The notes under the pieces: model-generated
The model's database searches: none
The model's input: only the letters and a program-made list of their open reading frames with translations
Told to the model about the DNA's origin: nothing
Shown: one piece after another, positions 1 through 7,137 of the stretch
Numbering within the stretch: the stretch's first letter is position 1
Layout of the letters: each line of letters begins with the position of its first letter
Source of the DNA: Hyphomicrobiales bacterium
GTDB lineage: Bacteria; Pseudomonadota; Alphaproteobacteria; Rhizobiales; Aestuariivirgaceae
DNA: 9,584 nucleotides
Assembly (NCBI GenBank): GCA_027067085.1
Contig: JAMOMM010000327.1
Location: forward strand, 1-9,584
Direction: 5' to 3'
Made by a program: the position numbers and the translations under genes

Positions 1-400
1 CAAATTGGTGATTGCCAGCCGCATTTCGCTGTCGCAGCCTTGAAAGGCAAACGTCATCTGGGGTGTCTAAGACGTGCAGTTTATGCAAGGCCGTTGTTTG
101 CTCAAGAATGGAGTGCATCCAACTGCGTGCTTGGACCGTGTTGGCTTGAAAGTCTAAAACGACCGAGGTGCCAGTGTTCAGTATAGATGCTATGTGAGGG
201 CCGATAATTTCGCGCAGTTTTGCCGAGCAGCGAACGTAATCTGCTATTGAAGTCATTTGGTCAGAAAACAGTGCCTGTAACCACACGTCTTCGGCAATGA
301 TGATTGCTGTATCCTGTTGAGCCAATTTAGCCGCCAAGGTAGATTTTCCTGAAGCGACCTTGCCACATAGCAGGTGCAACGTTGGCGATTTAGCGGGCAT
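1..400 (-). CDS. P-loop kinase-like ATPase (AAA_33 type), C-terminus beyond left edge
   Basis: The frame is open from ATG at 400 to the window edge (133 complete codons), so the gene is partial at its 3' end. Residues 13-20 read GKVASGKS, a Walker A P-loop (G-x4-GKS). Further in are AEDVW (Asp38) and VVLDFQAN (Asp83), acidic positions typical of small P-loop kinases of the AAA_33/zeta-toxin-like group. The last visible stretch, PDDVCLSRLRQRN followed by AAGNHQF, matches the arginine-rich lid of bacterial 'ATP-binding protein' kinases of this group, which commonly read RL-x-x-RN-x-x-G-x-H-x-F. The product is probably a soluble ATP-dependent phosphotransferase; its substrate is unknown. Its start lies 55 bp downstream of the TetR gene stop on the same strand. 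No strong Shine-Dalgarno is seen. The family is fairly sure, the function is not. Confidence 0.8.
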   Translation of the reverse strand, partial: MPAKSPTLHLLCGKVASGKSTLAAKLAQQDTAIIIAEDVWLQALFSDQMTSIADYVRCSAKLREIIGPHIASILNTGTSVVLDFQANTVQARSWMHSILEQTTALHKLHVLDTPDDVCLSRLRQRNAAGNHQF

Positions 401-455
401 GGAAATAGTCTTTCTCTGGACGGGTATATGATTGAGGTTTAGATGTGAAATGTCA

Positions 456-1034
456 CTATTTAGGCGTTGATTGTTTAGTATTCAGCAATATTGACAGTAA
501 GTTTAAAAGTTCTTTATTTGAATTGGCAAGATCATGGTGTGATAATGCTTGTAAACCTATGAGTGAGGCATAAATCAACCGTGCGTGCGATGCGCTGTTT
601 TCATCATCAAAGCCACATTCAGAAAACAGCGTTTTTAGAAATTCCAACCGCTTTGAATCGATTTGCTTTACACTCACGCTAACCTCCAGGTCATAGCGTG
701 CCCAATCGCGTATGGCCGCTTCAGTTAAGACACCGCCATATTCATCATCACGCCCACTTGTGGCTGCTATGATGAGGTTTTTTAATTTTTCAGCAGGTGA
801 TGTGGCGGCTTTTTCTAAGTCTTTGATGACGGCTTGCGTTGCCGTGTTTTTCCAATGGCTCAGCATTTCTGATTTTAATGTGGGGACATTTTTGAAATGC
901 CAGTAAAATGAGCCTTTGCTCACCGTTAAATCTCTGGCGATAACTTCAACTTTAATTGCTGCAGGGCCACCAGAAGTGAGGGCGCGGAAAGCTGCCTGGA
1001 GCCAAGTTTGGCGGGTAAGTTTTTTTTGTTGCAT
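456..1034 (-). CDS. TetR/AcrR family transcriptional repressor
   Basis: The product has 192 residues, normal for the family. The N-terminal DNA-binding domain occupies about residues 6-50. It has W-LQAAFRAL in helix 1, then a helix-turn-helix around 27-46 ending VSKGSFYWHF, the classic TetR recognition-helix signature. The rest is the variable helical ligand-binding and dimerisation domain, from which no ligand can be inferred. The gene is divergent from a two-gene membrane-protein operon, and the gap holds two identical palindromes, so it very likely represses both itself and that operon until a small molecule binds. The ATG at 1034 is preceded by only a weak GGTGA three bases away. A minus-strand promoter candidate would start transcription at or next to this ATG, so the mRNA may be leaderless. 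The family is certain; the target operon is inferred from layout. Confidence 0.93.
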   Translation of the reverse strand: MQQKKLTRQTWLQAAFRALTSGGPAAIKVEVIARDLTVSKGSFYWHFKNVPTLKSEMLSHWKNTATQAVIKDLEKAATSPAEKLKNLIIAATSGRDDEYGGVLTEAAIRDWARYDLEVSVSVKQIDSKRLEFLKTLFSECGFDDENSASHARLIYASLIGLQALSHHDLANSNKELLNLLSILLNTKQSTPK

Positions 1035-1038
1035 AAGT

Positions 1039-1056
1039 CACCATACGCTAGCGTAT
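1039..1056. promoter_or_regulatory. Operator 1: perfect palindrome ATACGCTAGCGTAT (TetR site)
   Basis: Positions 1043-1056 are a perfect 14-bp palindrome. With flanking CACC (1039-1042) the 18-bp word is the exact reverse complement of operator 2 at 1080-1097, so the two sites face each other symmetrically, 37 bp centre to centre. The site covers the predicted -10 of the TetR gene (TATGGT, 1045-1040 on minus) and ends on the first T of the plus-strand -35. Binding by the neighbouring TetR protein is inferred from position and symmetry. Confidence 0.85.
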
Positions 1057-1084
1057 TGACAGTTGCAAATAAATTTACTATACG
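1056..1084 (+). promoter_or_regulatory. Sigma70-type promoter of the membrane-protein operon
   Basis: A consensus -35, TTGACA (1056-1061), is followed after 17 bp by TATACG (1079-1084, four of six matches to TATAAT). Transcription would begin near 1090-1092, giving a leader of about 23 bases. The two palindromes sit on the -35 edge and on the -10, so repression by occlusion is expected. On the other strand TTGCAA (1068-1063), 17 bp, TATGGT (1045-1040) is a plausible weaker promoter for the TetR gene, sharing the same operators. Confidence 0.7.
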
Positions 1085-1097
1085 CTAGCGTATGGTG
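1080..1097. promoter_or_regulatory. Operator 2: second copy of ATACGCTAGCGTAT
   Basis: The 14-bp palindrome at 1080-1093 is identical to operator 1, and GGTG (1094-1097) extends it as the mirror of the CACC before operator 1. It overlaps the plus-strand -10 hexamer (TATACG, 1079-1084) and lies 16 bp upstream of the start codon of the membrane-protein gene. A dimer bound here would block RNA polymerase directly. Confidence 0.85.
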
Positions 1098-1113
1098 GAT
1101 TTGTGAGGAAAAT

Positions 1114-1533
1114 ATGGGAAAGTATTTGATTGGTTTAGCTGGCGTTCTGTCTGTAGGGATTGCTTTTGTTCATGTTATCGGTGGTGGTCTTGATGTGCAT
1201 TCACCTATTCTTTCAAGTGATTTATCAGATCTCTTAAAAGGTTATGTCTCGGTTTTGTGGCATGGTGTTACTTCAGCAATTATTCTTGGTAGTGTTTTGT
1301 TGCTTATTGCTGCATGGCATCAACCTGTTCGCGTCACGCTTACGTTGATTGTTATTGCTCAATATGCTGCTTTTGCAGGGGTTTTTATTTATTACGGTAT
1401 TCTGCGATTTCAGTCTGTCGTTGAGATGCCACCTTGGATCGGGTTCTGCGTTATTATCTCTACGGCAATGGTTGGGTTGTGGGTGGATAACCGCGATATG
1501 AAGCGTTCTATGAAAAAGGTGAGTTTGGTATGA
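1114..1533 (+). CDS. Small membrane protein, unrecognised, TetR-controlled
   Basis: The 139-residue product has about four hydrophobic segments (near residues 3-22, 50-68, 75-97 and 108-124), so it should be an inner-membrane protein. I do not recognise a named family. Visible features are FVHVIGGG near the end of segment 1 (His20), a loop with P31, and LWHGVTS at the start of segment 2 (His50). The C-terminus is short and basic. The frame is open further upstream to 1063, but that stretch lies inside the operator-promoter. The ATG at 1114 has GTGAGGAA (1103-1110) before it and begins with a typical short MGK before a membrane helix, so it is preferred. Its stop overlaps the start of the DUF3995 gene (ATGA), suggesting translational coupling and perhaps a joint complex. 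Confidence 0.82.
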   Translation: MGKYLIGLAGVLSVGIAFVHVIGGGLDVHSPILSSDLSDLLKGYVSVLWHGVTSAIILGSVLLLIAAWHQPVRVTLTLIVIAQYAAFAGVFIYYGILRFQSVVEMPPWIGFCVIISTAMVGLWVDNRDMKRSMKKVSLV

Positions 1534-1958
1534 TATTCGTGCTGGCAGTTTTCGTTTTTTTTATTCTGTCCGTTATTTCTCTCATTCATATTTATTGGGG
1601 TTTTGGCGGGCTGTGGCCAGCTCGCGACGGGCTTTCTTTATCACGAATGGTTATTGGAGTTGAACGAGCAACTCCGCCACATGGTTTTGTGACACTTGTG
1701 GTTGCAGGCATGATTTTCTTTGCTGGTTATCTTCCTATGGCTTGGGTAAAAGTCTTTCCTGTGCCAGTTTCTCAAACAGTGCTGTATATTATGATGGTTT
1801 CTAACGGGTTGGTTTTTTTGTTACGTGGTTTGGTTACCTACACACCGCTCATGAAAAAGTATTCCATTGTGGAACCTTTTACGAGTCTGAACAAAAAATA
1901 TTACTCCCCGCTTTGCTTGTTCGTTGGGGTAAGCGTTTTTATTATTTTGTTCAGTTAG
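1530..1958 (+). CDS. DUF3995 family membrane protein
   Basis: The product has 142 residues and four predicted membrane segments (about 2-23, 53-72, 82-103 and 127-141). Family-like hallmarks are HIYWGFGGLWPA at residues 20-31 and, near the C-terminus, PFTSLNKKYYSPLCLF (116-131), resembling the usual 'R/K-x-YSPLCL' ending of DUF3995 proteins. The biochemical function of this family is unknown. The ATG overlaps the preceding stop by four bases, and AAGGTGAG (1516-1523) sits six bases upstream, so the two genes form one operon under the TetR-palindrome promoter. A transport, lipid or stress-resistance role is possible, but nothing in the sequence decides this. Confidence 0.85.
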   Translation: MIFVLAVFVFFILSVISLIHIYWGFGGLWPARDGLSLSRMVIGVERATPPHGFVTLVVAGMIFFAGYLPMAWVKVFPVPVSQTVLYIMMVSNGLVFLLRGLVTYTPLMKKYSIVEPFTSLNKKYYSPLCLFVGVSVFIILFS

Positions 1959-2009
1959 CACACCACGGCGATGTTTGGCGTTGGTTTTGTCGCTTTATGG
2001 CTTAGGTCT

Positions 2010-2915
2010 TTAAATCACTTGGGTGGATTTAATAACTTGTGCCAGGCTTTCAAAGTCTGCAAGTCTTGGTGTGGTTTTGCGCCAAATGAGGCCGATGGTG
2101 CGGGTTGGTTGTGGGCTTTTGAAAGGGCGAACCGCTAGGGATTTGTTGCTGCCAACTTCTTTATCAAGGGCCATTTGAGGCAAGAGAGTGAGGCCAAAAT
2201 TAGCCGCAACCATTTGCGATACTGTTGCCAGACTTGTTGCCCCAAGAGTGCCAAACCCGTCTGTAACACCTTGCCTCGTGCAAAACTCAATGGCTTGATC
2301 GCGAAAACAATGGCCTTCTTCTAAAAGTAATAATTGTTCGCCCATCAAAGTGCTGGCATCAATGGTTTTTTGTTTGATGATTGGGTGATTGCTGGGGGCG
2401 AGCAATAAAAATGGATCTTCAAACAAAGGTTTTTCCACCAACTTGTGATCGCTAGCGGGAAGGGCAAGCAGAGCAATGTCGATCTTTCCATTCAATACTT
2501 CTTCAACCAGCACATCAGTTTGGGTCTCGCGCAATGCCAGCTCGAGGTGGGGATAATTTGAGCGAATTTTAGGCAGCAGTTTTGGTAGCAGGTAGGGTGC
2601 AATGGTGGGAATGACACCCAATTGCAATTTACTTGTCAGCGGGCCTTGGTCTGCGGCGGTTAACGCCATCATTTGTTCGGCATCTAAAATGAGCTTTTCG
2701 GCATGTTCGGCGATTTTTTTACCAATTGGTGTCATAATAACAGAGCGCTTTGTACGTTCAGCCAATGCAACGCCAAAAATTATTTCGAGCTCTTTTATGC
2801 CAGCGCTTAAAGTGGACTGGGTGACATTGCATAAATCGGCCGCCTTTGAAAAGTGTTTGGTTTGAGCAAGGGCGGTGAGATATTGCAGTTGTTTGGTGCT
2901 GGGTAAATATTTCAT
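2010..2915 (-). CDS. oxyR: OxyR, LysR-type hydrogen peroxide sensor
   Basis: The 301-residue product has a LysR winged helix-turn-helix at about residues 8-65 (FSKAADLCNVTQSTLSAGIKELE) and a periplasmic-binding-like sensor domain from about 95 on. The diagnostic segment is GHCFRDQAIEFC: Cys203 and Cys212 lie nine residues apart, as do the peroxide-reactive Cys199 and its disulfide partner Cys208 of E. coli OxyR. Peroxide should convert it to the oxidised activator of the divergent catalase gene. The frame is open far upstream, to 3092, but that would overlap the catalase coding region and give a long N-terminus unlike LysR proteins. ATG at 2915 (MKYLPSTKQLQYL) fits the OxyR N-terminus. It lacks a clear Shine-Dalgarno. 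It converges with the DUF3995 gene across a 51-bp gap with no obvious terminator. Confidence 0.95.
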   Translation of the reverse strand: MKYLPSTKQLQYLTALAQTKHFSKAADLCNVTQSTLSAGIKELEIIFGVALAERTKRSVIMTPIGKKIAEHAEKLILDAEQMMALTAADQGPLTSKLQLGVIPTIAPYLLPKLLPKIRSNYPHLELALRETQTDVLVEEVLNGKIDIALLALPASDHKLVEKPLFEDPFLLLAPSNHPIIKQKTIDASTLMGEQLLLLEEGHCFRDQAIEFCTRQGVTDGFGTLGATSLATVSQMVAANFGLTLLPQMALDKEVGSNKSLAVRPFKSPQPTRTIGLIWRKTTPRLADFESLAQVIKSTQVI

Positions 2916-2923
2916 GAAAACAG

Positions 2924-2962
2924 TATAATCGAAAAAAACGATTATAAAACTAATTTTTAGTT
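2924..2962. promoter_or_regulatory. Divergent oxyR/catalase control region with two dyads
   Basis: Dyad 1 has 8-bp arms TATAATCG (2924-2931) and CGATTATA (2939-2946) around seven A residues. Dyad 2 has 6-bp arms AACTAA (2948-2953) and TTAGTT (2957-2962) around TTT. The centres are about 20 bp apart, close to two helical turns, fitting a LysR-type tetramer on one DNA face. On the minus strand dyad 1 contains an exact TATAAT (2946-2941), a likely oxyR -10 element, so binding there would autorepress. On the plus strand TTTAAT (2973-2978) could be the catalase -10. Its -35 zone falls in dyad 2 and has no good hexamer, as expected for an activator-dependent promoter. OxyR binding is inference. Confidence 0.6.
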
Positions 2963-3035
2963 GTTTTGTAGATTTAATTTTTTCTCCTAGTTTGGGGCAA
3001 CGACAACAAACCAACCCCAACCAAGGAGAGAAACG

Positions 3036-4487
3036 ATGTCTAAAAACCCAACTTTGACAACAACGGCCGGTGCGCCAATCAGTGACAACCAAAATGCTTT
3101 AACGGCTGGCGAGCGTGGACCTGTGTTGATGCAGGATTACCAGCTTATGGAGAAACTTGCACACCAAAATCGCGAGCGCATTCCTGAGCGCACTGTTCAT
3201 GCAAAGGGCTGGGGCGCACATGGCACGTTGACCATCACCAAAGATATTTCGAAATACTCTAAAGCATCTGTATTTGGCAGTGTGGGGAAAAAGACGGATT
3301 TGTTAGCACGGTTTTCAACAGTGGCTGGCGAAATGGGGGCGGCGGATGCTGAGCGCGATGTGCGCGGATTCTCGCTAAAGTTTTATACCGATGAGGGAAA
3401 CTGGGACATGGTGGGTAATAATACGCCTGTGTTCTTTATTCGTGATCCATATAAATTCCCTGATTTTATTCACACGCAAAAACGCCACCCACGCACCAAT
3501 ATGCGCTCGCCAAATGCGATGTGGGACTTTTGGTCTTTATCGCCAGAAAGCTTGCATCAAGTAACAACGCTTATGTCAGACCGTGGCTTGCCACGTGATG
3601 TGCGCCACATGAATGGTTATGGATCGCACACATACTCAATGATTAATGCGAACAACGAGCGGGTGTGGGTGAAGTTTCATTTCAAAACCCAACAGGGCCA
3701 TAATTTTTGGACCAATAAAGAAAGCGTTGATGTGGTGGGCAATTCACGCGAGACCACACAAGAAGATTTGTATGGCTCAATTGAAAATGGTGATTTTCCG
3801 AAATGGACGTTTTACATTCAGGTGATGAGCGAGGCGCAGGCTGGACAAACGAAATACAATCCGTTTGATCTGACCAAGGTTTGGCCGCATGGTGATTTTC
3901 CGTTGATCGAAGTGGGTGAGGTTGAATTGAACCGTAATCCTGATAATTACTTTGCAGAAATTGAACAGGCAGCGTTCTCACCATCTAACATTGTGCCCGG
4001 TATTGGGTTCTCGCCTGATAAAATGTTGCAAGCACGGATTTTCTCATATGCTGATGCGCACCGTTATCGCCTTGGCACTCATTATGAAGCGCTGCCGGTG
4101 AATGCGCCCAAATGTCCTGTGCATCATTATCATAAAGATGGTTCGATGAATTTCATGAAGCCAGCGACAAGCAGCGATGCTTATTATGAGCCAAACAGTT
4201 TTGGTGGCCCTGTTGAGCAACCAGATGCGGGTGAGCCACCACTTAACATTTCGGGTGACGCGGCACGATATAACCACCGTGATGGTAATGATGATTACTC
4301 ACAACCTGGGGACTTGTTCCGCTTAATGACACCAGAACAACAATCGCGTTTGATGGATAACATTGCCGATGCCATGCAAGGGGTTGATATGGAAATCATC
4401 AAACGCCAAGTGGCTCATTTTGCAAAATGTGATCCAGCATACGGCAAAGGCGTTGCCAGCCGTATGGGGCTAGATGATATGGGTTAA
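3036..4487 (+). CDS. katA: Monofunctional heme catalase
   Basis: The 483-residue product is a small-subunit heme catalase, converting two H2O2 to water and oxygen. Key residues are present at correct spacing. His55 lies in [13 protein letters not shown] (distal catalytic His). Asn128 lies in [14 protein letters not shown], 73 residues later as in human catalase (His75/Asn148). Arg334 and Tyr338 lie in [14 protein letters not shown], with Tyr338 the proximal heme ligand, 283 residues after His55 as in the human enzyme. The length excludes the large-subunit class with a C-terminal flavodoxin-like domain. There is no signal peptide, so it is cytoplasmic. AAGGAGAG (3023-3030) lies five bases before the ATG, the best Shine-Dalgarno in the window and suggestive of high expression. 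Peroxide induction by the divergent OxyR is inferred. The paralogue-specific symbol is less certain than the enzyme. Confidence 0.97.
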   Translation: MSKNPTLTTTAGAPISDNQNALTAGERGPVLMQDYQLMEKLAHQNRERIPERTVHAKGWGAHGTLTITKDISKYSKASVFGSVGKKTDLLARFSTVAGEMGAADAERDVRGFSLKFYTDEGNWDMVGNNTPVFFIRDPYKFPDFIHTQKRHPRTNMRSPNAMWDFWSLSPESLHQVTTLMSDRGLPRDVRHMNGYGSHTYSMINANNERVWVKFHFKTQQGHNFWTNKESVDVVGNSRETTQEDLYGSIENGDFPKWTFYIQVMSEAQAGQTKYNPFDLTKVWPHGDFPLIEVGEVELNRNPDNYFAEIEQAAFSPSNIVPGIGFSPDKMLQARIFSYADAHRYRLGTHYEALPVNAPKCPVHHYHKDGSMNFMKPATSSDAYYEPNSFGGPVEQPDAGEPPLNISGDAARYNHRDGNDDYSQPGDLFRLMTPEQQSRLMDNIADAMQGVDMEIIKRQVAHFAKCDPAYGKGVASRMGLDDMG

Positions 4488-4507
4488 AAATACATAATAC
4501 GTTTTTT

Positions 4508-4552
4508 GCCGCGAAACCTTGAATGTTCATTGGGGTTTCGCGGCTTTTTTTT
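4508..4552 (+). terminator. Intrinsic terminator of the catalase gene
   Basis: GCCGCGAAACC (4508-4518) and GGTTTCGCGGC (4534-4544) form a perfect 11-bp stem with a 15-base loop, followed directly by eight T residues (4545-4552). It begins 20 bases after the catalase stop. It should end catalase transcription and isolate the downstream gene. A short reading frame at 4506-4754 crosses this hairpin and is not considered a gene. Confidence 0.92.
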
Positions 4553-4665
4553 GGAAATTTTTTGCAGGTGCATAAGTGGTCATGGCAGGGATTGTCTGAT
4601 TGTGCTAAAAATGGTTTGTTGTTTCAATTTAAGTTCAACCATTTTAAAGCGAGAACGGCTGCTAG
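4553..4665 (+). other. Intergenic leader of the 392-residue gene, no clear motif
   Basis: These 113 bases between the catalase terminator and the next start codon must contain that gene's promoter if it is transcribed alone. I see no convincing -35/-10 pair, RNA structure or repeat. Bases just before the start (GCGAGAACGG) give only a weak Shine-Dalgarno match. A stop codon, TAG at 4663-4665, directly precedes the ATG in frame. Confidence 0.4.
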
Positions 4666-5844
4666 ATGAGAAAGCCTCTTTTTGGACCGCGCGAGATTAT
4701 AACGCCGCGGCCGTCTTTAACGGTGCCAATTCCGCAAGGGATGGGGCGGAATGAGTTTTTTAATTCGCCTGCTAATCTTGAAAATTTGGCTAATGAAAAT
4801 GGACTTTTGCGAACCCCGCAAGATTGGTTGATGTTTCGTAAGATTGTTGGTCATTCCTCTTTGTTTGATACCTCGGTCATGCTTGACACATCCAAGCGTA
4901 TTTTGGATCCGTTGGGGCGGCCTGTGCGCCGTGACCAATTGAGCGGTGAGGAAAAACAAGTTTGGGGACAGATGAGCCAAATTTTATTCGATTATATGGT
5001 GGAGAAATTCCCAGACCCTGAACAACATTTGTTGTTGTGTGGGGAAGCATCACTTGATGCAACATGGCCACTTGGCAAGCCAGGTGTGCCGTCTATTCGG
5101 ATGATCCATAACCATTTTATGGCTTTTCCGATGGCTCAACTTAAAGCTGCCCCTCTAACCGATCCAAACAATCCGAATTTGACTGATAGCGGCCACAATA
5201 CATTGTTTCTTAAACATTTGGCTGAGGTTTATCGCGGTTTTTTTGCGCTGCTTGATTTTCACATTCTTGAACCACTGGCGGATGATGATGGCAGTTTGTC
5301 GGTTACTGGTTTTCCTAAAGGTTTGCCAAGTTGGCAAATTAAGGGCGGGGCGGAAATGCTAAAAAGCCAACAATTTTGGGATGAGTATGAGTTGGTTTTG
5401 CGCGGGTTTTTAGATTTTTACCGCACGTTCTTTGGTTTGGTATCAACGGGGGTGTTGCAGGTTCCACATGACAGTTATTTTCCAAACTTTATAGAAAAAG
5501 CGTTGCTTGAAAGTGAGATATTTGTAGCGGCCGCGCAAATGCTGCGCGATAAGGTGATTGCTGATCCATTGTTTGCCAACCAAATTCGCTGGCGGCCTGC
5601 CTATAAACAGATTTTGTATCGCGATGAAACGGGGCGGCTGATCGTTACCATCTCGCAAAACTCAGTAGGTAATGCCATTACTGAATTGCTTGGCATTGTG
5701 GTCAATCGTGTTGAAGACCCTAAGGCATTTGCTGCGGTGGAGCCAAGTTTGATTGCGCGATTGCTGGAAGCACGAGAGCGCCTTATTGATGCTAACTTAG
5801 GCACGCCCATTGCGACGGCTCATTGGGGTGATGGCACAGTCTGA
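4666..5844 (+). CDS. Conserved-looking cytosolic protein of unknown function
   Basis: The product has 392 residues, no signal peptide and no membrane segment. I do not recognise the family. It is rich in aromatic residues and has a compact, enzyme-like composition. Notable stretches are HLLLCGEASLDATWPLG (121-137), then VPSIRMIHNHFMAFP (141-155) with His148 and His150, GFPKGLPSWQIKGG (215-228), and near the C-terminus RWRPAYKQILYRDETGRL (308-325). The IHNHFMAFP piece resembles the phi-H-x-H-phi-phi-x-P pattern of HIT/galactose-1-phosphate uridylyltransferase-like nucleotide transferases, but one short motif is not enough to assign it. The start is forced to 4666 or later by an in-frame TAG at 4663-4665; Met26 (4741) is an alternative with poorer ribosome-site spacing. 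It is separated from the catalase gene by a terminator and converges with the SulP gene. Confidence 0.85.
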   Translation: MRKPLFGPREIITPRPSLTVPIPQGMGRNEFFNSPANLENLANENGLLRTPQDWLMFRKIVGHSSLFDTSVMLDTSKRILDPLGRPVRRDQLSGEEKQVWGQMSQILFDYMVEKFPDPEQHLLLCGEASLDATWPLGKPGVPSIRMIHNHFMAFPMAQLKAAPLTDPNNPNLTDSGHNTLFLKHLAEVYRGFFALLDFHILEPLADDDGSLSVTGFPKGLPSWQIKGGAEMLKSQQFWDEYELVLRGFLDFYRTFFGLVSTGVLQVPHDSYFPNFIEKALLESEIFVAAAQMLRDKVIADPLFANQIRWRPAYKQILYRDETGRLIVTISQNSVGNAITELLGIVVNRVEDPKAFAAVEPSLIARLLEARERLIDANLGTPIATAHWGDGTV

Positions 5845-5871
5845 TCTTTTGCTATTGAATAATAAGGCGAC

Positions 5872-7137
5872 TTAGCGATCTGGTGGCTCCCAATCTTTTT
5901 TAGCAGTTTTTTGTCTACTTAAACGTAGTGCAAGACCAAATGAAACCCCAACCCCGATGGCAACGGGTAAGTTGACTAAAACGGTTAAGGAAAGGGTGAG
6001 AAGCAATAAGAATTTATCACTAAATTTTCCTTGAGCGTACTCTTTCCATTTGTGAGGCTCTGTCATGTTCCATGCGGTGATGATTAAAAGAGCGGCAAGG
6101 GCAGGCATAGCCAAGTATCCTGCTAATGGTGCGGCAACGAGCATGACTATTAAAATTATAGCGGCATGAACAATTCCTGCAACGGGGGTCTTGCCGCCAG
6201 CTTTAATGTTGGTTGCTGTTCGGGCAATAGCACCTGTTGCAGGCATACCACCAAATAATGATGAGGCGATGTTAGCGGTGCCTTGGGCTGTAAGCTCGGC
6301 ATTGGGCCGGTGGTTTCCGTCAATCATTTTATCTGCAACCATGGCGGATAATAAGGATTCAACGGCGGCCAAAAATGCGATAACAAAAGCAGATGGAACA
6401 AGTTCGATAATCTTGTCGAGTGTAAAGTTTGGCAAATGTGGCCAAGGTAACTGGCTGGGGAGTTCGCCAAATCGTGAGCTAATCGTATCAACAGGTAATG
6501 GCATTAAGGCGACTAAAGCAGAGCCTACACCGACCGCAATTATGAGACCGGGAAACCGTGGCGCGATGCGGCGTAAAAAAACAATAAGGAAAAGCGTTAA
6601 TAGGGAGATGCCAAACACCTGTAGATTAAAACTGTCTCTTGCCTGCCATAATGTAGGGACTTCATCTAAAAATTCGGCTGGTAGCTTATCTACTGTAAGG
6701 CCGAAAAAATCTTTTAATTGGCTTGTGGCAATGATAATGCCAATGCCGATTGTGAAGCCATTAACAACGGCTTCGGGGATAAATGCGATCAGATTTCCTG
6801 CTCTAAAATAACCTGCGATAAGTAATATTATGCCTGCCATGAAGGTTGCAAGCACCAAACCATCATAGCCATGTTGAGCAATGACACCAAAAATAACAAC
6901 AATGAATGCGCCTGTTGGACCACCGATCTGAACCCGACTGCCACCAAGAAATGAAATGATAAACCCAGCAACAATAGCGGTGACAAGACCTTTTGCTGGG
7001 TCAGCACCAGAGGCTATGGCTATGGCTATGCTCAAGGGCAAGGCGATCATGGCGACTGTTACGCCAGCAAGTATATCGGCACCAAACAATGACCAACTGT
7101 AAGACTGCATCGTCGTAATAATTTTGGGTTGGCGCAT
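5872..7137 (-). CDS. SulP family anion transporter lacking the STAS domain
   Basis: The 421-residue integral membrane protein has the SulP/SLC26 core. ADILAGVTVAMIALPLSIAIAIASG (20-44) is the family's first transmembrane signature, followed by GGSRVQIGGPTGAFIVVI (65-82) and, later, AVESLLSAMVADKMIDGNHRPNAELTAQG-type residues typical of the family. Likely substrates are sulfate, bicarbonate or another inorganic anion; the sequence does not decide. Typical SulP proteins exceed 500 residues and end in a cytoplasmic STAS domain. Here the protein stops about 15 residues after the last membrane helix (RLSRQKTAKKDWEPPDR), and only 27 bp separate its stop from the convergent gene. A TTG start at 7149 is possible by frame, but it overlaps the GGAG Shine-Dalgarno (7147-7144), so ATG at 7137 is chosen. 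It lies 85 bp downstream of the PhnA-like gene. Confidence 0.9.
   Translation of the reverse strand: MRQPKIITTMQSYSWSLFGADILAGVTVAMIALPLSIAIAIASGADPAKGLVTAIVAGFIISFLGGSRVQIGGPTGAFIVVIFGVIAQHGYDGLVLATFMAGIILLIAGYFRAGNLIAFIPEAVVNGFTIGIGIIIATSQLKDFFGLTVDKLPAEFLDEVPTLWQARDSFNLQVFGISLLTLFLIVFLRRIAPRFPGLIIAVGVGSALVALMPLPVDTISSRFGELPSQLPWPHLPNFTLDKIIELVPSAFVIAFLAAVESLLSAMVADKMIDGNHRPNAELTAQGTANIASSLFGGMPATGAIARTATNIKAGGKTPVAGIVHAAIILIVMLVAAPLAGYLAMPALAALLIITAWNMTEPHKWKEYAQGKFSDKFLLLLTLSLTVLVNLPVAIGVGVSFGLALRLSRQKTAKKDWEPPDR

Noticed and set aside
1..60. Possible frameshift near the left edge, because another frame also reads plausibly
   Set aside because: The main frame continues into PDDVCLSRLRQRNAAGNH, the expected lid motif of this kinase family, so no frameshift is needed.
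1063..1113. Upstream start for the first membrane protein
   Set aside because: It would place coding sequence within the operator-promoter and before the expected transcript start.
2916..3092. N-terminal extension of the OxyR reading frame by 59 residues
   Set aside because: It overlaps the catalase start and the promoter region, is Cys/Arg-rich and unlike any LysR N-terminus; ATG at 2915 matches the family start.
4506..4754. Short plus-strand reading frame after the catalase gene
   Set aside because: It spans the catalase terminator hairpin and T tract and overlaps the next gene in another frame; no protein features.
6191..6811. 206-codon plus-strand frame opposite the SulP gene
   Set aside because: It is antisense to clear SulP coding sequence, with low-complexity composition and no recognisable domain; a coding shadow.
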